The notes under the pieces are model-generated. The model did not search any database. It was given only the letters and a program-made list of their open reading frames with translations, and was not told the origin of the DNA. From the NCBI RefSeq assembly GCF_036226685.1, contig NZ_CP109009.1, positions 4,650,001-4,714,000 on the forward strand: a stretch of DNA of 64,000 bases, written 5' to 3'. A program made the position numbers and the translations under genes. Origin of the DNA: Streptomyces sp. NBC_00690 (GTDB taxonomy: Bacteria > Actinomycetota > Actinomycetes > Streptomycetales > Streptomycetaceae). Position 1 is the stretch's first letter. The number at the start of each line of letters is the position of its first letter. Shown in pieces: positions 25,972 through 35,039 of this stretch.

Positions 25972-28029
25972 TCAACTCGGGGCAGGGCCGAGCCGGTCCC
26001 ATGCGGAGGGTGCGGGCAGCCGGGGTGGTGCGCCGAGATGGCCTCGCGAAGGGGTGTCCGCGGCAGTGGTCGGGGTCGGGGTGTGGGTATAGGTCTGGGG
26101 CCGGGTGTGGGTTGGCAGGGTGTGGTCAGGACGGCCGTCGGGATGGTCGTTGATCCAGGCCAACCCGCCGAGGTCCAGTTGCTGCCGGGCCCGGGTGACG
26201 GCGACGTACGCGAGGCGGGCGTCGTCCAGGCTGAGCTCGCCCGGCAGGGGGTTGCCCTCCAGATCGCGTTCTTTGGACAGCGGGGGATCGAAGTCGGTCG
26301 AGATGCGGACCGTGGCCCACTCGCGGCCCTTGGCCTTGTGGGCGGTGGACAGGGTGACTTCGGCGTCGCCCTCCGCGTGCAGCTTGCCCACCGCGTCCAG
26401 GACCTTGTCGACCCCGTGCTCGTCGATGATGTCGACGAGCGGGAGCAGATCCTGTCCGGCCGGGTCGTCCAGGGCGTACTCCTGGAGCTCCAGCCAGCTC
26501 TGGAACAGCACGAGCTCGGGGTGGCTGGTACGGCGTCCGGCCTTGAGGTCGCCGGCCGCGCGGGCGAGCTCGCGCAGTGGGGCGGCTCCCCCGACCAGGG
26601 CGACCCGTCTGCGCTCCTCCAGTAGTTGGAACACCTCCGAGATCGCACCGCTGTTGGTGCGGCACAAGATGGCGTCCGCCCGCTCCAGGGGACCGATGCG
26701 GGTCTCGATCGTCGGGGTGCCGCGCAGGCGGAGCGGGGACTCCACGATCGTGAGCCACCGATTCGCCTCCTCGGCGAGCACGGGGCCGAATCGGAACGAC
26801 TGCGAGAGCGTGAGTTGCCGACCCTCGAAATCGGTCATGACATCACGGGCGCCGCGCCAGCCGTAGATCGCCTGCGCCGAGTCCCCCACCATGATCAGCT
26901 GGGCGTGGGAGCGCTGGGCGTTGAAGACCTCCTCCATCACCGGGTTGGTGTCCTGTGCCTCGTCGAGGAGGAGGAAATCGGCCCGGATGACGGGTTCCTT
27001 CAGGGCCCAGATCTTCAGTGCGTGGTTCGGGTTGAACCGCACGAGCCGCCCGGCGGAATCCTGTACATCGGCCCAGGCCCGGCGCGCGTACGGCAGCACC
27101 AGGCGCGCCAAGTCCTCGCGGTACTCCTCCGCCAGCCCCCGCAGCCGGGGTACGTGCCGTGCACGGATCTCGGTGTCCGCCGAATAGCAGAAGCGGTTGA
27201 GCGTCTCCAGCGTCACGTACGAGAGGGTCTTGTGGGTGATCTGCCGGGTCCCGAGCCGCAGCGACATATTGCGTGCGATGCCCAGGCGCTGTCCGGCCTT
27301 CCAACTCGGTTCGCGCGGTTGGCCCAGGCGTTCGCCGTAGTGGGAGCCGATCGCCCGCATGGCCAGCGAGTGGCCGGTGCGGCACTGCACGTGCGCGGGG
27401 AACTTGCGCTCCGCGTCGGTGACGACGGACCTGTTGAACGCCAGGAACATGCCGCGGCGGCTGTCGCTGCGGGCGAGCATCGCGAGCGTGGTGGTCTTGC
27501 CGGTACCGGCGCCGGCCTGGAGCACGAAGTGCTCGTCGTCCCGCATGGCGTCGATCGCGCGCTGCTGCTCGTTCGTGGGCGGCGGGCCGAGGGACCTGCC
27601 CGCCGTACGGGGGCGCCGCACCGACACACTGCCGTCCGCGGCGGCGGCGGCCCGAGCGGAACCAGGTCCATGCTTCTGAGCGGGTTCCGGTCCGTGCTCC
27701 TGAGCGGAACCAGGTCCGTGCTTCTGACCGGGGGAGCGGGCCAACATCTCGACGTACTGCTCGGCGAGGGCGATGCCCCGGTCGAGTAACTCCTGCGAAG
27801 CCCCGACCCGGGTGGTGACGCCCAGCTTGCGGTTCAGCCGCCGGTTGATCTCGGCATGGCTGAGGCCGGTCCCGCGGACGATGGTGGCGATCAGCCGGTT
27901 CAGGGTCTGACCGGGCGTCTGCGCCTTTCCGGCCCGGCCCGGCACGGTGGGTCGATCGGCACCGGGGGTGAGGGACGCCCTGGGATCGGCGGCCGTCGGG
28001 TCGGTTTCATGCTGCGGCCCTGTGCTCAC
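25972..28029 (-). CDS. UvrD/Rep-family SF1 DNA helicase
   Basis: A 685-residue superfamily 1A helicase. Motifs in order: Q and I (TNEQQRAID, then QAGAGTGKTTTLAML), Ia-like LAFNRSVV, II (LLLDEAQDTN), III (MVGDSAQAIYGWRGA), IV (LSQSFRF), V (TLSTAHKAKGREWATV) and VI (LAYVAVTRARQQL). The N-terminal ~130 residues are unusual, including a short helical region and a Gly/His/Pro repeat (see the repeat at 27655). The C-terminal tail is low-complexity Thr/Pro. The start is a GTG at 28029 with GGAGG about nine bases upstream. It probably acts in DNA repair or recombination. Confidence 0.9.
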   Translation of the reverse strand: MSTGPQHETDPTAADPRASLTPGADRPTVPGRAGKAQTPGQTLNRLIATIVRGTGLSHAEINRRLNRKLGVTTRVGASQELLDRGIALAEQYVEMLARSPGQKHGPGSAQEHGPEPAQKHGPGSARAAAAADGSVSVRRPRTAGRSLGPPPTNEQQRAIDAMRDDEHFVLQAGAGTGKTTTLAMLARSDSRRGMFLAFNRSVVTDAERKFPAHVQCRTGHSLAMRAIGSHYGERLGQPREPSWKAGQRLGIARNMSLRLGTRQITHKTLSYVTLETLNRFCYSADTEIRARHVPRLRGLAEEYREDLARLVLPYARRAWADVQDSAGRLVRFNPNHALKIWALKEPVIRADFLLLDEAQDTNPVMEEVFNAQRSHAQLIMVGDSAQAIYGWRGARDVMTDFEGRQLTLSQSFRFGPVLAEEANRWLTIVESPLRLRGTPTIETRIGPLERADAILCRTNSGAISEVFQLLEERRRVALVGGAAPLRELARAAGDLKAGRRTSHPELVLFQSWLELQEYALDDPAGQDLLPLVDIIDEHGVDKVLDAVGKLHAEGDAEVTLSTAHKAKGREWATVRISTDFDPPLSKERDLEGNPLPGELSLDDARLAYVAVTRARQQLDLGGLAWINDHPDGRPDHTLPTHTRPQTYTHTPTPTTAADTPSRGHLGAPPRLPAPSAWDRLGPAPS
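27655..27726 (-). repeat. tandem Gly/His/Pro repeat inside the UvrD-like gene
   Basis: Three imperfect eight-residue units (QKHGPGSA, QEHGPEPA, QKHGPGSA) in the linker between the N-terminal extension and the helicase core. They are encoded by 24-bp DNA repeats. Probably a flexible spacer and prone to length variation. Confidence 0.75.
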
Positions 28030-28304
28030 GGTGATCCGCCTCCCTGCGGGCTTCGCCGAGCAGGGTAGCGGGCCCGGGTACGCAGAGTTGCTGCATTGCA
28101 CCGGAGAGTTGTTCAGCCGTTGCGGTCGTCGGCCTCGCCCCAGACGGGGAGCTCAGGAGCTCACCCGGCGCCCACAACACACCGTCGACTGCCGTCCAAC
28201 TGCTGCCGGGGCACGCCGTCCGGCACCGGTCGATGCCGTCGACCCTTCGCAGTCCACTGATCGACGGCACCCGACGGACGGCGATGTGAACTCATCGACC
28301 CCTC

Positions 28305-28799
28305 TCACTCGTTGAGGAAGTCCGCACATCGATAGGGCCCCATCTCGATGCCTTCCTCGGGGTCCAAGGTGACCTCGACATCGTCGAACATGACCTTCGG
28401 ATCGAGTACGGACTGGGCGCGCGCCAGGGTGCACACCAACTGCCCGGTGCCCTGGTCCTGCCCCGACCCCGTGTACTGACCGGAGAGGTCCAGTGTGACG
28501 CGGGTGCCCTTTCCGGTCGCCGTGTAGCCCTCGATCTCATAGACGGAGGCGAGACCGTCGCGCTGCTCCGTGGGCGACGGCCCCTGCGCGAGCAGTTTCA
28601 TCACCGAGTTGAGGTTCTTGATCTCTGTGTCGATCAGGGACACCCCGCGCAGCCCGTTGGTGGAGGCGAAGTACAGCCGTATCCCGCTCGTCAGCCCCGA
28701 CGCGGGCTCGCCCGCGTCCACCACCCCGGTCGGCTGGACACCGCACCCCATGAGCCCGATCCCCAACGCGGCGACCACCAACCCCTGCCGGACCTTCAC
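28305..28799 (-). CDS. GerMN-like lipoprotein
   Basis: A 164-residue lipoprotein with signal peptide and lipobox LMGC (Cys about residue 19). The rest resembles a single GerMN domain: a LYFASTNGLRGV segment, VMKLLAQGPSPTEQRDGLAS, and TRVTLDLSGQY. LpqB, the lipoprotein of MtrAB systems, carries a GerMN domain, so this small protein may modulate the adjacent sensor kinase from outside the membrane (inference). The start ATG overlaps the kinase stop. It is the last gene of a regulator-kinase-lipoprotein operon. Confidence 0.8.
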   Translation of the reverse strand: MKVRQGLVVAALGIGLMGCGVQPTGVVDAGEPASGLTSGIRLYFASTNGLRGVSLIDTEIKNLNSVMKLLAQGPSPTEQRDGLASVYEIEGYTATGKGTRVTLDLSGQYTGSGQDQGTGQLVCTLARAQSVLDPKVMFDDVEVTLDPEEGIEMGPYRCADFLNE

Positions 28800-30325
28800 T
28801 CCAATTCCTCCCCCGTACGTCGCAGGGGCAGCCGTAGGACGAACACCGCGCCGCCCCCAGGACCATCGGCCACATCGATCGTGCCGCCGTGCAGTCGTGC
28901 GTTCTCCAGCGCGATCGCCGTACCGAGGCCGCTGCCCTGTCCACTGGCGTCGGCCGCACTGCGCGTACGGGCCGCATCCGCCTTGTAGAACCGTTCGAAG
29001 ACCCGCTCCCGGGCCTCAGGCGGCAGCCCGGGACCGTGATCGGCGACCTCCAGCACCACCGTTTCCGTATTGGTTGCGGCGCGGGTCGGCACGGTCCTGA
29101 GCGTCACCGTGACCGGTGGCGCGCCATGCCGTAGCGCGTTGCCCACCAGGTTCGCGACGATCACATCGATGCGGCGGCGGTCGACCACCGCCCGGACGCC
29201 CTCATCGAGGTGTGTCCGCACCCGGTCCGTCCAGCCACGCAGCGCCAGTGACGCCCGTACGGTGTCCGCGAGATCCGTTTCTGCCGCGTTCAGCCGTACC
29301 ACCTTCGCGTCGAAGCGGGAGATCTCCATCAGGTCCTCGACCAGCCGTGCCAGTCGTGCCGTCTCCGCGCCGACGGTACGCGCCGCACGCGCCGCGTCGG
29401 GCGGGAGTTGGTCGGCGTCCTCCTCCAGGACGGTTGCGACCATCGTCATCGCGGCCAACGGAGTGCGCAGCTCATGGGAGACGTCCGCCACGAAGCGACG
29501 TGCCTTCGCCTCCTGTTCGCGCAGTTCCGCATCGGAGGTCTGGAGCGCATCGGCGGTCTCGTTGAACGTCCGCGCCAGCTCCGCGAGTTCGTCGTGTCCG
29601 CGGACGGAGACCCGGCTGCCGAGGTCCCCGGCCGCCAGTTCACGGGTGGCCCGGCCCAGCTTCCGTACCGGACGCAATACCGTCCCCGCGGCCAGCAGCG
29701 CCAGAACGGCGGCCAACCCCACCACCGGCACGATGCCCGCGCGCACCGAATCCAACAGGGCGGCGGTGTCCTCGTGTTCGGCCCGCAGATCGGTGATCGC
29801 GAACACCTCCAGACCGGAGACGCGCTCCTGCCCCTCGCTGTCGTGGATCAGCACGGGCACGCCGACGACCAGATAGGGCTCCTCCCGCCACATCACCCGC
29901 TGGAACCGGGCGCCCTTTCCGGACCGTACGGCGGCGCGCAACTCGGCGGTGATCCGCCCCTCGGTATCGGCCAACGAGTCGGAGACCGCGGAGAGGCCCT
30001 GGAAGCGGGCGACCACGAGAGGGGCCCCGATGCCGTTCGACACCTTCGTCGCGAACCGGGTCAGCGACGCCTTGTCGGGCGGAATGTCGAAGTCGGCGGC
30101 GACCGTGGTGATCTGCTTGCGCAGGTCGTCCACCGCGGTGTTCTGCGTGCGCTGCAAAACGGCGGTACGGGCCTCCCGGTACGCCAGGGCGGTCGAGGTC
30201 ACCGCGCTGATAAGGGCGACGAGGACGAAGGTGACGACGAGCCGAACCCGCAGCCCGCCGACGAGCCGCCGAGGCCGCCACCTCTTCGGGGCGCCACCGC
30301 GCCCGGCCCGGCCGGTGCGTTTCAC
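28796..30325 (-). CDS. two-component sensor histidine kinase
   Basis: A 509-residue membrane kinase. The first transmembrane helix is near residues 28-48, an extracytoplasmic sensor region extends to about 190, and the second helix is IVPVVGLAAVLALLAAGTV. A HAMP domain and HisKA with the phospho-acceptor in DVSHELRTPLAAM follow. The HATPase_c boxes are N (NLVGNALRHG), G1 (DHGPGLP) and G2 (GSGLGTAIALENARLHGG). It overlaps the response-regulator stop and the lipoprotein start by 4 bp each, so all three are coupled. The signal is unknown. Confidence 0.94.
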   Translation of the reverse strand: MKRTGRAGRGGAPKRWRPRRLVGGLRVRLVVTFVLVALISAVTSTALAYREARTAVLQRTQNTAVDDLRKQITTVAADFDIPPDKASLTRFATKVSNGIGAPLVVARFQGLSAVSDSLADTEGRITAELRAAVRSGKGARFQRVMWREEPYLVVGVPVLIHDSEGQERVSGLEVFAITDLRAEHEDTAALLDSVRAGIVPVVGLAAVLALLAAGTVLRPVRKLGRATRELAAGDLGSRVSVRGHDELAELARTFNETADALQTSDAELREQEAKARRFVADVSHELRTPLAAMTMVATVLEEDADQLPPDAARAARTVGAETARLARLVEDLMEISRFDAKVVRLNAAETDLADTVRASLALRGWTDRVRTHLDEGVRAVVDRRRIDVIVANLVGNALRHGAPPVTVTLRTVPTRAATNTETVVLEVADHGPGLPPEARERVFERFYKADAARTRSAADASGQGSGLGTAIALENARLHGGTIDVADGPGGGAVFVLRLPLRRTGEELE

Positions 30326-31017
30326 AACGGCCCGAAGCGGTAGCCGAAGCCCCGCACCGTCTGGATGAACCGCGGCTTCGCCGGTATGTCCTCAATCTTG
30401 GCCCGCAACCGTCCCACGGCCGCGTCCACCAACCGGGAGTCACCCAGGAACGTGTGGTCCCAGACGGATTCGAGCAGCTGCTCGCGACTGAAGACCCGGC
30501 CGGAGGAGGCCGACAATTCCAACAACAGCCGCAACTCGGTGGGCGGCAGCGGAATCGGTGTGCCGTTCTTGGTGACGGTCAGCCCGGCGCGGTCGATCAC
30601 CAGCCCCGCGCAGTCGACGTCCGTGCGCTGGGCCTGCCCGGACGGTTCCGCCCGCCGCAGCGCGGCCCGGATGCGGGCCTCCAGGACGGTCGCGGTGACC
30701 GGCTTGACCACATAGTCGTCGGCGCCCACCTCCAAGCCCGTCACGATGTCGTGATCGTCACCGCGAGCGGTCAGCATGATGATCGGCAGCGTTGTGGTCC
30801 TGGCCCGGATGCGACGGCACACCTCGAAGCCGTCCAGGCCCGGCAGCATCAGGTCCAGCACGACCAACTCGACCTTCCCGCCGCCCGGGCGGTCCAGCAG
30901 CGCCAGGGCGTCCTCGCCGGTGGCCGCGGTGTCGATGTCGTACCCGTGCCGGCGCAGCACGAGCTCCATTCCGTCCCGTACGGACGCGTCGTCCTCGATG
31001 AGCAACACATGCGGCAT
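30322..31017 (-). CDS. OmpR/PhoB-family response regulator
   Basis: A 231-residue regulator with a receiver domain (acidic pair in LLIEDD, phospho-Asp in VVLDLMLPG, Thr in IIMLTARG, Lys in YVVKPV). The C-terminal winged helix has LPPTELRLLLELSASSGRVF and RLVDAAVGRLRAKIED. The start at the ATG 31017 gives MPHVLLIEDD, the normal receiver N terminus; the frame is open to 31128 without a good site. Its gene is divergent from the lipoprotein-MacAB-like operon at 31152. A pair of 10-bp direct repeats lies between them, so the system probably regulates that operon and/or itself (inference). Confidence 0.93.
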   Translation of the reverse strand: MPHVLLIEDDASVRDGMELVLRRHGYDIDTAATGEDALALLDRPGGGKVELVVLDLMLPGLDGFEVCRRIRARTTTLPIIMLTARGDDHDIVTGLEVGADDYVVKPVTATVLEARIRAALRRAEPSGQAQRTDVDCAGLVIDRAGLTVTKNGTPIPLPPTELRLLLELSASSGRVFSREQLLESVWDHTFLGDSRLVDAAVGRLRAKIEDIPAKPRFIQTVRGFGYRFGPL

Positions 31018-31099
31018 GCCGTCGATTATGGGCACCGAGACTGCCCGTCCGCTGCCCCGGCAAAGGATCGATGTGCAGGTCGGAGGCATTGTTACGTTC

Positions 31100-31131
31100 C
31101 CATCATGTGGCGATGGATCCACCATCATGTG
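31100..31131. promoter_or_regulatory. direct-repeat candidate operator in the divergent promoter
   Basis: CCATCATGTG occurs at 31100-31109 and again at 31122-31131, 22 bp apart start to start (two helical turns on the same face). OmpR-type regulators commonly bind such tandem repeats. The site lies between the response-regulator gene and the export operon. Confidence 0.5.
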
Positions 31132-31151
31132 AGGTGGCGAGGGTTGTGGAC

Positions 31152-31802
31152 ATGATCCAGAAGACGACTCCCCGTGCCACTGCCGGGCTGCGCCTGACCG
31201 CCCTCATCGCCGTTCCCGTACTCGCCTTCTCGGTGGCCTGCTCCGGCGGTGACGACAGCTCCAACGGCGCCAAGAGCCACGGCATCGCCGATGTGCCGGA
31301 CACCTCGGCCCCCGTGCCATCTGCCAAGACCGAGACGAAGCCGGACACCCGCGCCAAGGGCAAGAGCGCCTTCTACGAAGCCCAGATGACGTACGTGCAG
31401 TGCATGCGCGCCAAGGGCGGCTACCCGGACTTCCCGGACCCCAAGCTCAGCGGCCACTTCGACTGGGCGAAGATCAACGAGATCGGCTCCCAACCCGGCC
31501 GCAACGAGGGCATCAGGGGCGGCAAGAACCGTGCCTGCGTCGATGAACTCATGGCGGCGATGGACGCCACCCCCAAGATCGACCAGCAGAAGGCGTACGA
31601 GTCGATGCTCGCGCACGCCCAGTGCATGCGCGACAACGGTATCTCCCAGTTCGCCAACCCGACCATGAGCGCCGGTAATGCCCAACCCGGTGGCCAGCCG
31701 AACCCGATGTCCCGGGCCTTCGACGAGGAGTCGCCGCAGTACAAGCAGGCCCGCAAGGCGTGTGAGTCGAAGCTGCTCGAAGGTCTGGACGGCATGCAGT
31801 GA
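31152..31802 (+). CDS. lipoprotein with repeated C-M-R motifs, export-operon leader gene
   Basis: About 216 residues, with a signal peptide ending in an AFSVAC lipobox. The mature part contains two related segments, YVQCMRAKGGYPDFPDP and HAQCMRDNGISQFANP, each with Cys-Met-Arg and a following Asn/Lys-Gly. Cys residues outside these (CVDEL, ACESK) could pair with them. Such proteins are found beside MacAB-like transporters in Actinobacteria and may be a substrate-binding accessory. The start is uncertain: 31152 (ATG) is preferred, but an upstream GTG and an ATG at 31071 are also in frame. The stop overlaps the next gene (GTGA). Confidence 0.75.
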   Translation: MIQKTTPRATAGLRLTALIAVPVLAFSVACSGGDDSSNGAKSHGIADVPDTSAPVPSAKTETKPDTRAKGKSAFYEAQMTYVQCMRAKGGYPDFPDPKLSGHFDWAKINEIGSQPGRNEGIRGGKNRACVDELMAAMDATPKIDQQKAYESMLAHAQCMRDNGISQFANPTMSAGNAQPGGQPNPMSRAFDEESPQYKQARKACESKLLEGLDGMQ

Positions 31803-32878
31803 AGCGTCGCACCGCCCTTCTCACCCTCGGCGCGGCGACCGTCGTCGGCGCGGTCGTCACAGGCGTCCTGTTCCTTGGCGAGGGCGGTGACGCGGGCGCC
31901 TCCGGCAGGGGCGGCGACCTGCCGCCCGGCACCACGACCGTCGTCCGCACCGATCTCGTGCAGTCCAAGACCGTCGACGGCAAGCTCGACTTCGCACAGC
32001 GCCGCGTCGTCAAGTCCGCCGTCGAGGGCACCGTCACCGTGGCCGCATCCGAAGGGAAGACCCTGACCATGGGGCAGGCGCTGTACGAGCTGAACGACAA
32101 GCCCGTCACCCTCCTGTACGGGCCCGTCCCGATGTTCCGCGAGATGAAGGCGGGCGATCGGGGCAGCGATGTGCTCCAGTTGGAGCGCAATCTGCGCGAC
32201 CTGGGATACGGATCGAAGCTGTACGTCGACGTCCGGTACGACAAGGACACCGAGGCCGCGGTCAAGCAGTGGCAGAAGTCCCTCAACCGCGACACCACCG
32301 GCAGGGTCGGCAAGGGCGATGTCGTCTTCCAACCCGGGCAGGTCAAGGTGGCGTCCGCCGATGCGGCGCTGGCTGACCAGATCGCCCCGGGCGAACCGGC
32401 CTTGACGATCGCCTCCACCAAACCCGTCGTACGGGCTCAACTGGACCAGAAGGACGGCGCGCTCACCCGAAGCGGCACCAAGGTCGAGGTCACCCTGCCG
32501 AGCGGGAAGACCGTGACCGGCAAGGTCACCGGGACCGTACGCCCCGAAGAGGCCGCTGCCGAGGGCCAGGCACCAGCCCCCGAGGGGATCACCGTGGAAG
32601 TCGTCCTCGACGGCGGTGCGGGTGCCGCATCCGGCGAGGACACCAAGGCGCCGGCGAGCGTGAAGTTCGTCAGCGAGGCCCGCAAGGGAGTGCTCGCGGT
32701 CCCCGTCGAAGCGGTCGTCGCCCTCCGCGGTGAGAACGGCGGCTACGGGCTCCAGATCATCGAGGGCACCACCTCACGGATGGTGCGGGTGGAAGCGGGC
32801 ATGACCGCCGACGGACAGATCGAGGTGTCGGGGCCGGACGTGCGCGAAGGCATGAAGGTCGGAGCGGCGAAGCCATGA
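31799..32878 (+). CDS. MacA-like periplasmic adaptor with peptidoglycan-binding domain
   Basis: A 359-residue protein with one N-terminal membrane helix. A lipoyl/HlyD-like hairpin region comes next, then a peptidoglycan-binding (PG_binding_1) domain (MKAGDRGSDVLQLERNLRDL ... AAVKQWQKSLN). A C-terminal beta-barrel/membrane-proximal domain follows (VSEARKGVLAVPVEAVVALR). This is the actinobacterial form of the MacA adaptor fused to a wall-binding domain. It connects the MacB-like permease to the cell wall. It starts at the GTG at 31799, overlapping the lipoprotein stop. Confidence 0.88.
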   Translation: MKRRTALLTLGAATVVGAVVTGVLFLGEGGDAGASGRGGDLPPGTTTVVRTDLVQSKTVDGKLDFAQRRVVKSAVEGTVTVAASEGKTLTMGQALYELNDKPVTLLYGPVPMFREMKAGDRGSDVLQLERNLRDLGYGSKLYVDVRYDKDTEAAVKQWQKSLNRDTTGRVGKGDVVFQPGQVKVASADAALADQIAPGEPALTIASTKPVVRAQLDQKDGALTRSGTKVEVTLPSGKTVTGKVTGTVRPEEAAAEGQAPAPEGITVEVVLDGGAGAASGEDTKAPASVKFVSEARKGVLAVPVEAVVALRGENGGYGLQIIEGTTSRMVRVEAGMTADGQIEVSGPDVREGMKVGAAKP

Positions 32879-33678
32879 CGACCTCAGCGGACACGGTGAT
32901 CGAACTGAGGGACGCCAGCAAGTCGTACCCGGGAGGCGTCCACGCCCTGCGCAGGGTGAACCTCACCGTCGAAGCGGGCGAACTGGTCGCCGTCGTCGGC
33001 CCGTCAGGCTCCGGGAAGTCCACGATGCTCCATGTCATGGGCACCCTGGACAGGCCCACCACGGGCACCGTCCGTGTCGCCGGGTACGACGTCTCCGAAC
33101 TCTCCGACGCCCGACTCTCCACCCTGCGCGCCCGCCACATCGGCTTTGTGTTCCAACACTTCCACCTGGCGACGGGACGCGACGCGGTGGACAACGTCGC
33201 CGACGGACTGCTGTACGCGGGCGTACCGCTGAAGGAACGGCGACTGCGCGCACGCGAAGCGCTCGCCAAGGTGCGACTGGACCACCGCTACTCCCACACG
33301 CCCAACGAACTCTCCGGGGGCGAGAAACAGCGCGTCGCCATCGCCCGCGCCCTGGTGGGAAACCCCAGGCTGCTGCTGGCGGACGAACCGACCGGAGCGT
33401 TGGACACCGCGTCCGGGGAGATCGTCATGGAACTGCTGCATGAACTCAACGGGGCCGGCACCACCATCTGTGTGATCACCCATGACCACGACATCGCGGA
33501 CTCACTGCCGCGGAGGGTGCGCTTCAAGGACGGCGAGATCGTCTCGGACTCGCGTTCCGTCCCTGTTCGGGACTCAGCCTCTGCCCGGGACTCAGCCTCC
33601 GCCCCGGAATCCACCTCTGTTCGGGAATCGGCCCCCGTCCGGGACTCCGCCTCCGCTCGGGAAGGGGCCGGTTCATGA
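32875..33678 (+). CDS. ABC transporter ATPase (MacB/LolD type)
   Basis: A 267-residue ATPase. It has Walker A GPSGSGKST, signature LSGGEKQRVAIARAL, Walker B LLLADEPTGALD and switch His VITHDH. Typical MacB/LolD signatures flank them (VFQHFHLATGRDAVDNV, ALVGNPRLLL). The C-terminal ~40 residues are an unusual Ser/Ala/Arg/Asp repeat tail encoded by tandem 18-bp units. It is coupled by 4-bp overlaps to both neighbours and energises the FtsX-like permease downstream. Confidence 0.93.
   Translation: MTTSADTVIELRDASKSYPGGVHALRRVNLTVEAGELVAVVGPSGSGKSTMLHVMGTLDRPTTGTVRVAGYDVSELSDARLSTLRARHIGFVFQHFHLATGRDAVDNVADGLLYAGVPLKERRLRAREALAKVRLDHRYSHTPNELSGGEKQRVAIARALVGNPRLLLADEPTGALDTASGEIVMELLHELNGAGTTICVITHDHDIADSLPRRVRFKDGEIVSDSRSVPVRDSASARDSASAPESTSVRESAPVRDSASAREGAGS
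33556..33663 (+). repeat. six 18-bp tandem repeats at the 3' end of the ATPase gene
   Basis: Six consecutive six-residue units (SVPVRD, SASARD, SASAPE, STSVRE, SAPVRD, SASARE) are encoded by degenerate 18-bp repeats. They form a disordered tail after the ATPase domain. A slippage-prone tract; no counterpart is expected in normal LolD/MacB ATPases. Confidence 0.85.
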
Positions 33679-34868
33679 GGAACGACCTCAAGCCCTCCCG
33701 CCTCTCCCTCCGCGACATCCTCGGGCTCGGCGCGGTCGGTCTGCGCGCACGGCGGGCACGCGTGGTGCTGTCGGCACTCGGCATCGCCATCGGGATCGCG
33801 ACCATGGTCGCGGTCGTCGGTCTGTCGGAGTCCAGCCGCGCCGATCTGATGGCCCAACTCGACCGCCTCGGCACCAATCTCCTCACCGCCGAGGCGGGCG
33901 AGGACGAGAACGGGAAGCCGATCAAACTCCCCAAGAGCGCGGTCGCGATGGTCGAGCGCGTCGGTCCCGTGCAACACGCCACGGGCACCGCCGACATCGA
34001 CGCCCGGATCCGCCGCAGCGATGTGGTGCCCGAGGAGCGCAGCGCAGGAGTCATCGCCCAGGCGGTCGGCGTCGACCTGCTGTCCACCCTCGGCGGCGAG
34101 GTCGACCGCGGCACATGGCTGGATGCGGCCAGCGAACGCCTCCCGACGACGGTCCTGGGCGCGGTGGCCGCGGAACGCCTCGGCGTCACCCGCACCGGTG
34201 AGACGATCATGATGAACAGCACGCGGGTGGTCGTCGTCGGCATCCTGAGACCCCTTGAACTGGTCCCCAATCTGGACCGCGTCGCCATGGTCGGATTCCC
34301 CGCCGCCGAACGTCACTTCGCCTTCGACGGCCATCCCACGACCATCTTCGAGCGCTCCACGGACGCCTCGGTCGAAGACGTGTGGGCGATCCTGCCCCGC
34401 ACCATCAGCCCCGGCAACGCGGCGGGCGTCAAGGTCTCCCGCCCCTCGGACGCCCTCGCCGCCAAGGCCGCAACCAACGAGGGCCTGACGACCCTGATGC
34501 TCGGCCTCGGCGCGGTCGCCCTCCTGGTCGGCGGGGTGGGGGTCGCCAACACCATGGTCATCTCCGTCCTGGAACGCCGGCAGGAGATCGGCCTGCGCCG
34601 CGCGCTGGGCGCGACCCGCAATGCGATCCGACTCCAGTTCCTGACCGAGTCGCTGCTGCTGTCGGGCCTGGGCGGCATCACGGGCGCACTCCTGGGCGCG
34701 ACGGCGACATACGGCTTCGCCCAAGCCCAGGGCTGGACGACGGTGGTCCCACCCTGGTCCCTGGCGGGCGGCCTCGCGGCCACCCTCCTGATCGGCGTGA
34801 TCGCGGGCCTCTACCCAGCAATCCGCGCCTCCCGCCTCCACCCGACGGTGGCACTGAACGGGACGTGA
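33675..34868 (+). CDS. MacB-like FtsX-family ABC permease
   Basis: A 397-residue permease with one N-terminal transmembrane helix (VVLSALGIAIGIATMVAVVG). A large extracytoplasmic MacB_PCD domain follows, then three C-terminal helices of the FtsX domain (LMLGLGAVALLVGGVGVANT, the ...RRQEIGLRRALGATR... coupling segment, and two more). With the ATPase and adaptor it forms a mechanotransmission ABC complex rather than a classic channel. It exports or extracts a substrate such as a peptide, lipid or antibiotic. It overlaps the ATPase stop by 4 bp and is the last gene of the operon. Confidence 0.92.
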   Translation: MRNDLKPSRLSLRDILGLGAVGLRARRARVVLSALGIAIGIATMVAVVGLSESSRADLMAQLDRLGTNLLTAEAGEDENGKPIKLPKSAVAMVERVGPVQHATGTADIDARIRRSDVVPEERSAGVIAQAVGVDLLSTLGGEVDRGTWLDAASERLPTTVLGAVAAERLGVTRTGETIMMNSTRVVVVGILRPLELVPNLDRVAMVGFPAAERHFAFDGHPTTIFERSTDASVEDVWAILPRTISPGNAAGVKVSRPSDALAAKAATNEGLTTLMLGLGAVALLVGGVGVANTMVISVLERRQEIGLRRALGATRNAIRLQFLTESLLLSGLGGITGALLGATATYGFAQAQGWTTVVPPWSLAGGLAATLLIGVIAGLYPAIRASRLHPTVALNGT

Positions 34869-34947
34869 GGGGGGCGGGAGCCTTCGAGGGGGCGTCGGAA
34901 TCAACGTGCAGTTTCGACCCCCTCGCGCACCAGACGGATGCTTCTAG

Positions 34948-34987
34948 TCCTCTTCTCGACCTAGGGATCCTCTTCTCGACCTAGGGA
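34948..34987. repeat. perfect 20-bp tandem duplication
   Basis: TCCTCTTCTCGACCTAGGGA is present twice head to tail at 34948-34967 and 34968-34987. It lies between the permease gene and the minus-strand toxin/immunity region, and may mark a recombination boundary. Confidence 0.85.
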
Positions 34988-35039
34988 GAGGAGATAAATG
35001 GTCCTTGGACCCCCGATGGCCTTCTCTGGGGCATCCGGG

